Assembly (NCBI GenBank): GCA_945938055.1
Contig: CAMEUH010000030.1
Location: forward strand, 1-16,143
Direction of reading: 5' to 3'
DNA length: 16,143 nt
Origin: an uncultured Eubacteriaceae bacterium
GTDB lineage: Bacteria; Bacillota; Clostridia; Lachnospirales; Lachnospiraceae
This document shows, piece by piece, positions 1 through 7,146 of this stretch (within the stretch, counting starts at the first letter, position 1; each line of letters begins with the position of its first letter). Both the position numbers and the translations under genes were made by a program. The notes beneath the pieces are model-generated. The model had not been told where the DNA came from. It saw only the letters and a program-made list of their open reading frames with translations, and ran no database searches.

Positions 1-638
1 GTAACTTCCACTTTTCTATCCTTTAAATACTGCTCAATGACTTTTTCCGACAGTTCCGACGGGTTATGAATGAGATACTCATACACCTCCTCTGTCATCT
101 TTTTACCATCAAACATCTGATATTTACTACAAACCGGCATAATCTGCTGCACCAAATCTTTTGACAGTCCTCCCGCATAAAACACATCAATGCTTCGATT
201 GCAAAGTAAATCCCCCGGTTCAAAATGATTACCACCATGAGGCAAAAACGCTGCCATTGGAATATTGGGAAAAAATCGCATAATATAATCAACATGATTT
301 CTGTCGCAGCACAAAACCGCACAATTTTGCGGTGCATTCAAAAGTGCTGTCCGATAGTGAAATGGATGATCCATCAGGATGTTAATAAACAAGATTCCCA
401 TGTCATCCCAGACATTATGTCCCGGCGTAATTTCCATGTTAAAGCCCAAATTATTATAGCCAAGCGCAAAATCTATTCTGCCTGATGCAAATGCAGCAAA
501 TTTACTCAGTGACCCCGCCGTATCCCTTACATCATAAATCATTACTTCATGACCCATCTTAAGAAACTCGTCCGCCATATCCATTGTAAAGAAATCCAGC
601 GAATCATATGCTCCCGTAAATAATACAATTCTTCCCAT
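1..638 (-). CDS. CgeB/GT-B-like glycosyltransferase, 3' end cut by window edge
   Basis: An open frame of 212 codons starts at the ATG at 638 and runs off the left edge without a stop, so only the N-terminal part is visible. A good ribosome site (GGAG six bases before the ATG) supports the start. The protein opens with a Rossmann-like strand (GRIVLFTGAYDSLDFF) and continues with a DHPFHYR motif near residue 90 and an FLPHGG motif near residue 131, followed by RSIDVFYAGG near 148. This order resembles GT-B proteins of the CgeB/DUF3880 kind, which are usually retaining glycosyltransferases of cell-surface or spore glycans. The donor and acceptor cannot be read from the sequence. It is the last gene of a run of glycan-transfer genes, 94 bases after the GT8 gene. 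Family assignment is from motif memory; the catalytic C-terminal half is outside the window. Confidence 0.72.
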   Translation of the reverse strand, partial: MGRIVLFTGAYDSLDFFTMDMADEFLKMGHEVMIYDVRDTAGSLSKFAAFASGRIDFALGYNNLGFNMEITPGHNVWDDMGILFINILMDHPFHYRTALLNAPQNCAVLCCDRNHVDYIMRFFPNIPMAAFLPHGGNHFEPGDLLCNRSIDVFYAGGLSKDLVQQIMPVCSKYQMFDGKKMTEEVYEYLIHNPSELSEKVIEQYLKDRKVEV

Positions 639-671
639 TTCTGCTCCTTTATTCGAAAGTAAAACCCTCTT

Positions 672-732
672 ACGATATCTTCATCAGAATCTGACCCTGT
701 TTGAATTCGAGATTCATTTCAACTGCTAAATA
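672..732 (-). other. In-frame coding-like tail after the GT8 amber stop
   Basis: Directly after the TAG stop of the GT8 gene (733-735) the same frame stays open for 20 sense codons to a TAA at 670-672, reading YLAVEMNLEFKQGQILMKIS. The residues look protein-like rather than random, so this may be the remnant of a longer C-terminus, or of a recombined neighbour. The stretch is short and could be chance. No terminator hairpin was seen in the 639-732 gap. Confidence 0.2.
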
Positions 733-1647
733 CTATTTTTCAAGTTCCCTGCAGCGTTCTTTTAATTCCCTGATCTGCTTCTCTGAGTCATTCTGCGAAA
801 TCGTCTGGTCAATGAATTCCCTGGCAAGTGAGTCAAAAAAGCAGGTTTTTTTCGCATAATCCCACCAGAGCTGTTCTAAGTTAAAATGAGCAACCCTTCC
901 ATCCCACGGCTTATACCATGTATAATGAATAATTGATATCTTTTCCTTTACGGTATTGTATGAAATATTGCAGTAATAAGCAAGCCTTGCAAACAAATTA
1001 TATCGTTCAAACGGAACATATCCAACCTTATCCCAATGCACATAATTCAGCAAATCCTGATCCGGCGCTTCCATTCGATAATTCCACACCTTATCCGCAA
1101 CAGAAATATAATACTCATAATTATATTTCTTACGCATCTGCTCCACGTTCATCAACATGACTCCTGAATTAAAGTAATGATAGTTACACTTTTCAGGCGT
1201 ACCAAACATTTCCTTATGAACCGGTCCGTAATGACCCGGAAGACAATTCCCGCAGTCATCCTCGCAGACAATCAAATCCTTACCTGCAAAATCCATCTCA
1301 TAAAATTCATCAATTGGTTTATTGATAATAAGATCCACATCAAAATAAAATAACCGGTCTACAGTCTCCGGTAATAAATCAAACAGCATTAATCGGTAAT
1401 ATGCTTCAATGCTCCACATGGCATCCGTATACATTTTTGTGGCAAACTTCTCCCGGTCCACATAAAGCGAATGCAATGTAATGTCATATTTTTCCAGACA
1501 TTTCGTTAAGGAGGCAAAATCCTCGTCCGTCAATTCACTATGTAAAATATAGGCATCCACATGGCAGGGATTATTTTCGCATAATGAAGTCAGCATCACC
1601 CCTGTATATCTTAAATATTTTCGATTCAATGCAGTTGCAACATTCAT
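733..1647 (-). CDS. GT8 family glycosyltransferase (LgtC/GspA-like)
   Basis: This 304-residue protein has the ordered motifs of glycosyltransferase family 8, retaining GT-A enzymes that move glucose or galactose from a UDP-sugar. The N-terminal strand with YTGVMLTSLCENN (residues 14-26) is followed by YFDVDLIINKPIDEF, whose DVD at 103-105 is the metal- and nucleotide-binding DxD. FNSGVMLMN lies at 159-167, DQDLLN at 196-201, and HYTWYKPW at 241-248 supplies the family's C-terminal His/Lys-Pro-Trp site. The last 25 residues are charged and likely form a short helix. Length is normal for the family. The start is supported by alignment of the first strand with GT8 N-termini; the ribosome site (GGGAG, 12 bases upstream) is somewhat distant. 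It follows the CDP-glycerol-type transferase by 147 bases. The sugar and acceptor are unknown. Confidence 0.9.
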   Translation of the reverse strand: MNVATALNRKYLRYTGVMLTSLCENNPCHVDAYILHSELTDEDFASLTKCLEKYDITLHSLYVDREKFATKMYTDAMWSIEAYYRLMLFDLLPETVDRLFYFDVDLIINKPIDEFYEMDFAGKDLIVCEDDCGNCLPGHYGPVHKEMFGTPEKCNYHYFNSGVMLMNVEQMRKKYNYEYYISVADKVWNYRMEAPDQDLLNYVHWDKVGYVPFERYNLFARLAYYCNISYNTVKEKISIIHYTWYKPWDGRVAHFNLEQLWWDYAKKTCFFDSLAREFIDQTISQNDSEKQIRELKERCRELEK

Positions 1648-1683
1648 GATTAAAAATGTCTCCCTTCCATATTTTCTATCTGT

Positions 1684-1794
1684 CTATGATTTTACAAGAT
1701 ATTCTGTATAAGGTTTATCCGGGTCTAAAATAATCCTGCACTCATGATTATTGGGTTCTCTGACCGATGTCATGTCACTAACAGAATATCCTTT
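1684..1794 (-). other. In-frame coding-like stretch after the glycerophosphotransferase stop
   Basis: After the TAA stop at 1795-1797 the same frame remains open for 36 codons to a TAG at 1684-1686. The second half reads CRIILDPDKPYTEYLVKS, which looks like a genuine protein C-terminus. An internal ATG at 1773 gives a 29-residue reading frame but has no ribosome site. This may be the decayed end of a longer protein or a recombination scar between glycosyltransferase cassettes. It occupies most of the 147-bp gap, in which no promoter or terminator was evident. Confidence 0.25.
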
Positions 1795-3312
1795 TTATCC
1801 TCTGGACAAATCCTTCATAATATATTCATATACCTTAATCCCACATGTGCCATCAAGGTTATTACTGATTCCACGTTCTGCAATTCTTTGATTTTCCAGA
1901 ACCTTCCCCAGCCGCTCGCCAACCAGATCCTCAACAAAATCCTCAAAAGTATATGCCATGGATTCATGACAGGCAAAAAAATCAAACTCGCCATTCATTT
2001 TAAATACATCTTCTGCATTCGCACGTTTTCGCTCTGGTTCGCTCTCCGTTTCATAGATTTTCTGACTGTCAAAACAAAATACCGGCTTATCACATACCTC
2101 AAAAAGTGCCATAATCGAACTGTAATGAGAACCTACATACGCATCCGTAGCAGCTACTGCTCTGGATACATCCGGAGTCCGATCCAGTACACCAACCTGA
2201 TTCTCAGTAAAATAATCCATAAGCTGCTGAAATTTTTCAATAAACTGCGGTCTCATTGCCTTAACTGTGCCCTCCAGAAGCGGATGCGGCCTCCATATAA
2301 TGACAATCTCGTCCATAGTGGACACCTTTTCAAAAAACTTACGAAGGTTTTCCATAAGTTTTTCTCCACTCTCAAGAAAATCGGTAACCGTTGTATTCAG
2401 AAGAATCTTTTTCTTTCCGGACATGTCTATTTTCCATTCTTCAGGCGGAGCTACTCTGGCATTATTTAACTGAATTACCTTATCAAATTTAGGCGAACCT
2501 AAAGGCAGTACCCGGTCATAATAAGGAAACCCCTTGCTGGTCTCCTTCATTTTCTCCGACTGCAGTACAATATAATCTGCACGGTATAGTAACGGAAGCT
2601 CATTATAATCTCCCGACAAATATCCCGGATTAACAAAATAAGGAACATAGACAATCTTTCCACAATGCTTTCTTAATTCCTGGGAATAGTATGCAGGATG
2701 TACCGTTGTAACATGGTTATGCTGATCAAACGGATTATGTACAAAAACAAGATCCGGTTTTTTCTCCCCAAGAAGATATTCTTGAAAATGTATCACCGGA
2801 ACATCATCAGGATACTGATCACCTTCATAACAGGTATCCCACTGATTCAGTTTTCGGTTTGCCTCAAAATACGGAATTGGTACAACAGAAGTCTCGCATC
2901 TTTCATCAGCTGCAAAACATTTCCAGATACTCTCTAAGCTGTCCCACATAGATGCCTTGTATGGAAGAAAAGCCACTCTGTATGTTCTTGGAAAATCCTC
3001 CAAAAGAACAGCAATCTCCGCAATCAATGATTTCAGTGCCACAATATTATGTGAATTAAACTCCTGTGAACAGACATACACCTGCTCACAGAAATCCTCT
3101 AATTTCTTTATCACACCATACTCTTTTATCGTCCTGACATCTATTGGATTTGTACATCCTTCCAGTCTCTCACCAAGAACAATCGCCGCTTCCTGGCACC
3201 TTGTAAGGACCTGGTTTTTTGTGTCCTCATCCGTAATCTCCGCAAGGCGACTGCATAGGTTTGTCAGGCTCTCCAGTGCCTTTTCGTAGTGTTCCTTCTC
3301 CGACTTAACCAT
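1795..3312 (-). CDS. CDP-glycerol glycerophosphotransferase-like protein (TagB/TagF family)
   Basis: The 505-residue product has an N-terminal helical region of about 110 residues followed by a domain resembling the CDP-glycerol:glycerophosphate glycerophosphotransferase family used in teichoic-acid and polyol-phosphate polymer synthesis. Visible landmarks are RVAFLPYKASMWDSLESIW (112-130), VYVPYFVNPGY (221-231), LGSPKFDKV (271-279), WRPHPL (340-345, the His-Pro catalytic/binding motif) and GSHYSSIMALFE (394-405, the Ser-rich nucleotide-binding segment). It is predicted cytoplasmic or membrane-associated; no signal peptide or transmembrane segment is apparent. The ATG at 3312 is three bases after the stop of the preceding gene and has GGAG eight bases upstream, so translation is probably coupled. 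Whether the donor is CDP-glycerol or another CDP-polyol cannot be told. A LicD gene two genes upstream suggests that phosphodiester decoration is part of this locus. Confidence 0.85.
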   Translation of the reverse strand: MVKSEKEHYEKALESLTNLCSRLAEITDEDTKNQVLTRCQEAAIVLGERLEGCTNPIDVRTIKEYGVIKKLEDFCEQVYVCSQEFNSHNIVALKSLIAEIAVLLEDFPRTYRVAFLPYKASMWDSLESIWKCFAADERCETSVVPIPYFEANRKLNQWDTCYEGDQYPDDVPVIHFQEYLLGEKKPDLVFVHNPFDQHNHVTTVHPAYYSQELRKHCGKIVYVPYFVNPGYLSGDYNELPLLYRADYIVLQSEKMKETSKGFPYYDRVLPLGSPKFDKVIQLNNARVAPPEEWKIDMSGKKKILLNTTVTDFLESGEKLMENLRKFFEKVSTMDEIVIIWRPHPLLEGTVKAMRPQFIEKFQQLMDYFTENQVGVLDRTPDVSRAVAATDAYVGSHYSSIMALFEVCDKPVFCFDSQKIYETESEPERKRANAEDVFKMNGEFDFFACHESMAYTFEDFVEDLVGERLGKVLENQRIAERGISNNLDGTCGIKVYEYIMKDLSRG

Positions 3313-3315
3313 AAT

Positions 3316-4272
3316 CTATTCTCCATCCTCCCAGACTTCCTCATATCCTTCTGATTCTTCCTGGGCAATCTGTACCATCTGACGTGCCGTGAGTTTACTC
3401 TGATATACCGGATTATTAAACAGATTATCCAAATCTGGTCTTACTTCATGTCCTTTTTCAAATGAAATCGCAAAGAAATCTTTTGCCAGCCAGCTATAAT
3501 CCCGCTCACTCATTTGCTCCGGATGAAAATAATATCCGCCATAGCGGAAAGAATGCCAGTTTCGAAATTCATAGACATTTGGATGATAAATGGACATATA
3601 TGTACCATACGTTTCAAACTCACTAAAACTATTTTCCTGAATATGTTCGATGCGGATTGTATGAAAAATTTTCTCCCAGAATGTTTTTCCGGGAATATCC
3701 TCCCGGTTTTCTATTTTCTTTAGCATTTCCTCCATATACTCACATTCAAACAGCATATGTTCCGAAATAAAGGACTTGTCATTTACCTTACCAAGGCGCG
3801 CATCCAAAGCCTTCATTGTCACAAAATACTCGTCACGATACTCATGTTTCATGTCAAAAAAAGGCTTTCCACTTTCTGCAAACATAGTAAAATCCCTGCA
3901 TGGCACCGTATCTCCGTCCCATGTCATATAGTACCGGTCCTTGCAGACTCTGGAATACTGCATTTTAAGAAACTGCTGATAATACCAGCCCACAAGTCCT
4001 CTCGGGAGTTCGCGGCCTTGAAGAATATCCGCCATTACTTCAGACATACACTGATATACCGCATCAAATGGAATCAGGTCATTCTCGTTAACAAATCCAG
4101 CCTTTTCACCAAGCCCGGACTCTCTTACCATTTGCCCCAGTTCTTCACTGCCAACAAACAACACTTTTCGAACAGGAAGGTATTGCACGATTCTTTCATT
4201 ATTGCATTCCACCCTTTTAAAATCTTTCGGCGTTACCACAACAATTGCATCATAAGCATGAATATCTGCCAT
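3316..4272 (-). CDS. DUF6492-like putative GT-A glycosyltransferase
   Basis: This 318-residue protein resembles the poorly characterised DUF6492 group found in bacterial glycan clusters. An N-terminal strand (YDAIVVVTPKDF, residues 7-18) precedes GWYYQQFLKM (95-104) and YYMTWDGDTVP (114-124). The WDGD at 118-121 looks like the metal-binding DxD of a GT-A fold. Further conserved-looking segments are PFFDMKHEYRDEYFVTMK (137-154), ISEHMLFE and SFSEFETYGTY. No signal peptide is seen. The ATG at 4272 has a near-perfect ribosome site (GGGAGG, six bases upstream). It sits between LicD and the CDP-glycerol-type transferase, which supports a sugar-transfer role. The family name is recalled from sequence look rather than a search, and the enzymatic activity is inferred; donor and acceptor are unknown. 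Confidence 0.7.
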   Translation of the reverse strand: MADIHAYDAIVVVTPKDFKRVECNNERIVQYLPVRKVLFVGSEELGQMVRESGLGEKAGFVNENDLIPFDAVYQCMSEVMADILQGRELPRGLVGWYYQQFLKMQYSRVCKDRYYMTWDGDTVPCRDFTMFAESGKPFFDMKHEYRDEYFVTMKALDARLGKVNDKSFISEHMLFECEYMEEMLKKIENREDIPGKTFWEKIFHTIRIEHIQENSFSEFETYGTYMSIYHPNVYEFRNWHSFRYGGYYFHPEQMSERDYSWLAKDFFAISFEKGHEVRPDLDNLFNNPVYQSKLTARQMVQIAQEESEGYEEVWEDGE

Positions 4273-4307
4273 TGTATACCTCCCATTTATTTCAATCTCT
4301 CGTATCT

Positions 4308-4352
4308 TTATCGATGTTCTTTCATCCAGTCTTTATCTAATTTAAACGACAT
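4308..4352 (-). other. Possible 14-codon mini-ORF between licD and the DUF6492-like gene
   Basis: The frame ATG (4352) to TAA (4308) encodes MSFKLDKDWMKEHR and has GAGG seven bases upstream of its ATG, inside the 91-bp gap after the licD stop. It could be a small leader peptide, the surviving start of a deleted gene, or chance. No further evidence is available in the window. Confidence 0.15.
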
Positions 4353-4363
4353 CCTTCAGCCTC

Positions 4364-5278
4364 TTACTCCGGTCGAAATCCGTAGTGTTCAAAAATCATG
4401 TCTTCCTGCTTTTTATAAAATGGATAATCATGTTCTTCAATCTGAATTGGTGTCATATAATTTTCTCCCACCTTAAGACGTAACACCTCATGATACTTTA
4501 CCGGTGCTGGTACGGTAACTGTCTCAAACGGGAGTTCCACCAAATCCGTAAACCATTCCTTTGGAAACACAAAATCACTCTGGTAAATAATACGCCATAT
4601 CCCTGTTATCTCATCCGACTCCTCAGGTCCATAAATACTACTCAGCTTCTCTACCATAGATAACAATGCCGACTTCAAAGGTCTTGTCCGGTCTATTTTA
4701 GCTCCAAGCAATTCTTCCACCTGCGCAATATATGTCTCAACCTCTTCCTGGGTCGTCTCCGGCGCAGTAATACTGTCCACCGCACCCAAAATGATATTAA
4801 TTAATTCCAAATGCAGAGCTCTCTCCTCCGGAACCTTCGACAAATAATCCATTGGAAAAATATCAACCCCCAGCACATAAGGACAACCATGGTACCTTTC
4901 CATTCTATCTGCATCCATTGAAACATATGTAGAATTAACAACCCGCACAATTAGAGAATCATATTCCGGATCCAGGTCCATACAAAGTAATTTATAGCCT
5001 TCTGGAAGTTCATCCTTTGCAAAACGAATGAACTTATTTAACTGATCTCTCGTCATCCCAATATCAATATCATCATCCCAAGGGATAAATCCCTTATGTC
5101 TCACCGCACCGAGAAGCGTTCCATAATCCGCAAACCATTTAATGTCATGCTTTTCACATATTTCTCGAACCACCTGCAAAACCTCAAGTTGTCCTGCCCA
5201 GGCACGCTTCATCATGGAAGCTACCTCAAAACCTTCACGTACTTCTTTTTGAAAATAATTCTCTGGAAAATTGATCAT
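4364..5278 (-). CDS. licD: LicD family phosphotransferase
   Basis: The 304-residue protein carries the hallmark LicD block at residues 52-75: YGTLLGAVRHKGFIPWDD followed by DIDIGM. These aspartates form the nucleotidyltransferase-fold active site. LicD proteins transfer a phospho-substituent, classically phosphocholine from CDP-choline, onto teichoic acids or capsular glycans; relatives move other CDP-activated alcohols such as ribitol or glycerol phosphate. The C-terminal part (YHEVLRLKVGENYMTP, then YPFYKKQE) is also typical. The start ATG at 5278 is preceded by AAAGGA ten bases upstream. No choline uptake or kinase genes (licA, licB, licC) are in view, so phosphocholine should not be assumed. 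Together with the CDP-glycerol-type transferase it points to phosphodiester-linked groups on the glycan made here. Confidence 0.92.
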   Translation of the reverse strand: MINFPENYFQKEVREGFEVASMMKRAWAGQLEVLQVVREICEKHDIKWFADYGTLLGAVRHKGFIPWDDDIDIGMTRDQLNKFIRFAKDELPEGYKLLCMDLDPEYDSLIVRVVNSTYVSMDADRMERYHGCPYVLGVDIFPMDYLSKVPEERALHLELINIILGAVDSITAPETTQEEVETYIAQVEELLGAKIDRTRPLKSALLSMVEKLSSIYGPEESDEITGIWRIIYQSDFVFPKEWFTDLVELPFETVTVPAPVKYHEVLRLKVGENYMTPIQIEEHDYPFYKKQEDMIFEHYGFRPE

Positions 5279-5329
5279 GGATTAACTGTCCTTTCACATA
5301 GTACTTTATCATGTTCATTATATCATAAG

Positions 5330-6358
5330 TCAATTTGTCCTACTAGGTCTGTCCTGATCTCCATCGCCCTTAAAAATTCTGCACTCTGCATAAGGGGTAT
5401 GGAACCATATATCTATGTTTTTCTGTAAATATGGTTCAAAATAATTAGGAATAATATTTACATCATCAGCCGTTCTTAACACAAATCCAGCCTCTTTCAT
5501 CACATCATCGTCTAAACCATATTCATAAAAATCTATATATTCAAGATTATTTTCATTAATCATTCTTTGAAATGCTACTCCACATTCCTTCAATGCCCCC
5601 TCCTCCCCCAAAAAATCAATTACTCTTGCAATTTTAGCATTATTACACTCCAGTACTCGTATAATCAATACAGCATTTATCTTATCATTCAATTTTATTC
5701 CGATTACATTATATGAATAAATCGGATGTTCAAAATACCTATACTTTATGTATTCTGCATCCTTATAAAATGGTAAATCCTTATATTTATCTAACTGAAA
5801 TGAACTCACAAGTTCATTTGCATCTTCAAATTTAATAAAACTTGCTTCTCCTTCTTTTACTTCAAGAATATTTTTCGCTTCCACATAAGCTACATTATAC
5901 TGTTCTCTGTCAGCCAAACGATAATAATGCTTTAATCTATCAACCCGTTGTTCTTTAATCCCCCTAAAAATTCTACCTGTCGTGGCGGGATTAATTCCCA
6001 CACCACTATGGCTTTTTGCTCCTGTAACTTTAAGTATATTCTCAAGCATCTTAATTCCAAGCATTGGCAATTTGCATGACTTTGAAACACTCCATATGCC
6101 GCCAAAGAAATCCGTATCTATCATTTTTCTCCGAACAGGATACATCAACAAAATTCCTTCTATTTTTCCTGTTTGCATATTTTCTGCAACAATTCCATTT
6201 ACTTCATCTCCGTTACAATGTTCATATTCAAAAAAGCTAGGATCTGTAACAAAAATATGCTGTTCATTCCATTCTGTTTTTATATATTCAAGAATCTCAG
6301 GAACATCTTTCTTTACTGCCTTGCGAATTATATGTGTTTTTACCTGAACGCTTTCCAT
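5330..6358 (-). CDS. GNAT-like acyltransferase with C-terminal DGDQDRP motif
   Basis: The 342-residue protein starts like a GNAT N-terminal strand and helix (HIIRKAVKKDVPEILEYIKT, residues 9-28) and has EVNGIVAENMQTGKIEGILL further on, resembling the central strands of that fold. Its length suggests two tandem GNAT-like halves, as in FemAB-type acyltransferases. The very C-terminus, GDGDQDRP (331-338), is a motif I associate with acyltransferase-like proteins of glycan clusters, though I cannot give its function. The ATG overlaps the stop of the SDR gene as TAATG, so it is translationally coupled to it. It may acylate a sugar amine or hydroxyl with the group made by the upstream acyl module; that is inference. 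The gene is visibly more AT-rich than the glycosyltransferase genes downstream of it. Confidence 0.65.
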   Translation of the reverse strand: MESVQVKTHIIRKAVKKDVPEILEYIKTEWNEQHIFVTDPSFFEYEHCNGDEVNGIVAENMQTGKIEGILLMYPVRRKMIDTDFFGGIWSVSKSCKLPMLGIKMLENILKVTGAKSHSGVGINPATTGRIFRGIKEQRVDRLKHYYRLADREQYNVAYVEAKNILEVKEGEASFIKFEDANELVSSFQLDKYKDLPFYKDAEYIKYRYFEHPIYSYNVIGIKLNDKINAVLIIRVLECNNAKIARVIDFLGEEGALKECGVAFQRMINENNLEYIDFYEYGLDDDVMKEAGFVLRTADDVNIIPNYFEPYLQKNIDIWFHTPYAECRIFKGDGDQDRPSRTN

Positions 6359-7083
6359 TATAATCCTCCATCCACTCGAATAACCTGTCCAGTAATAAAT
6401 GAGGCTTCATCCGATGCCAGAAATGCAATTGTTTTAGCTATCTCCTCTGGCCTTCCCATTCGTTTTAAGTCCGCCCCTTCTATCATCATACGCTTATAGG
6501 AATCATTCATTTCCATTCCCATCCTTGTCTCTATTAGTCCAGGTGCAACCGCATTAACTCGAATTCCATATGGTGCAAGTTCACTTGATGCCACTTTCGT
6601 TGCAAAAGCTAATGCCGCCTTGCTAGAACCATATGCTGTATATCCAGCATCGCCATCAATCCCTGCAACCGAAGCCATATTAATAATACATCCTTTTTTT
6701 TGACGCATCATTACTTTTGATACCATCTGCATAATTAAAATCTGTGAAAAAAAATTAATCTCAAAAACTTTTCTTAAATCCTTCATTGACGTCATCTGCA
6801 AAAAATTACCATATGGCACTCCTGCGTTATTTACCAATATGTCAATGGACTGTTTTTCTTGAATAATATTCTTTATTGCTAATCTAACTTCCACTTCATT
6901 TTCCAGATCAAAATATATTGTTTTAATCCATATCTTGTTCTTTTGAGCAAGCTGTTCCATATCTTTTTCAAACTCTTCATTCCGTTCTCTTGCACATGCC
7001 CAAATGTTAATTCCCATATCTGCCATTTTTTCAACTGTGGCATGTCCTATACCAATCCTTGCTCCTGTCACAATCGCATTCAT
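6358..7083 (-). CDS. SDR family oxidoreductase (FabG-like)
   Basis: The 241-residue protein is a complete classical short-chain dehydrogenase/reductase. TGARIGIG at 6-13 is the nucleotide-binding glycine motif, NNAG lies at 85-88, and the catalytic Ser138, Tyr151 and Lys155 sit in NMASVAG and YGSSK. RVNAVAPGLIETRM (175-188) and the C-terminal ITGQVIRVDGG are also FabG-like. Such enzymes reduce 3-oxoacyl thioesters, or sugar and polyol ketones, with NAD(P)H. Downstream of a transketolase pair and a LuxC-like reductase, a role in reducing the ketone of a transketolase product is attractive but unproven. Reduction of a 3-oxoacyl-ACP is the conventional alternative, although no ketosynthase is present in the window. 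Ribosome site GGA is five bases from the ATG. Two 8-base homopolymers (T8 at 6704-6711 and A8 at 6747-6754 on the plus strand, approximately) lie inside the gene. Confidence 0.92.
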   Translation of the reverse strand: MNAIVTGARIGIGHATVEKMADMGINIWACARERNEEFEKDMEQLAQKNKIWIKTIYFDLENEVEVRLAIKNIIQEKQSIDILVNNAGVPYGNFLQMTSMKDLRKVFEINFFSQILIMQMVSKVMMRQKKGCIINMASVAGIDGDAGYTAYGSSKAALAFATKVASSELAPYGIRVNAVAPGLIETRMGMEMNDSYKRMMIEGADLKRMGRPEEIAKTIAFLASDEASFITGQVIRVDGGL

Positions 7084-7146
7084 TATCTTCCAAATTGCTC
7101 CTTTATGAGATTTTTAATTTATCAAATTAGTACAAAACAATCTCAT

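Noticed and set aside
95..337. An 80-codon minus-strand open frame
   Set aside because: It is out of frame with the 212-codon partial glycosyltransferase-like frame that covers the whole stretch and has a good start and ribosome site.
1744..2469. A 241-codon open frame on the plus strand
   Set aside because: It is antisense to the well-supported glycerophosphotransferase-like gene, its translation lacks recognisable motifs and is rich in Ile, Lys, Cys and Ser as expected for a shadow frame.
3757..4476. A 239-codon open frame on the plus strand
   Set aside because: It lies antisense across the DUF6492-like gene and the end of licD, has no ribosome site or domain pattern, and both opposing genes are convincing.
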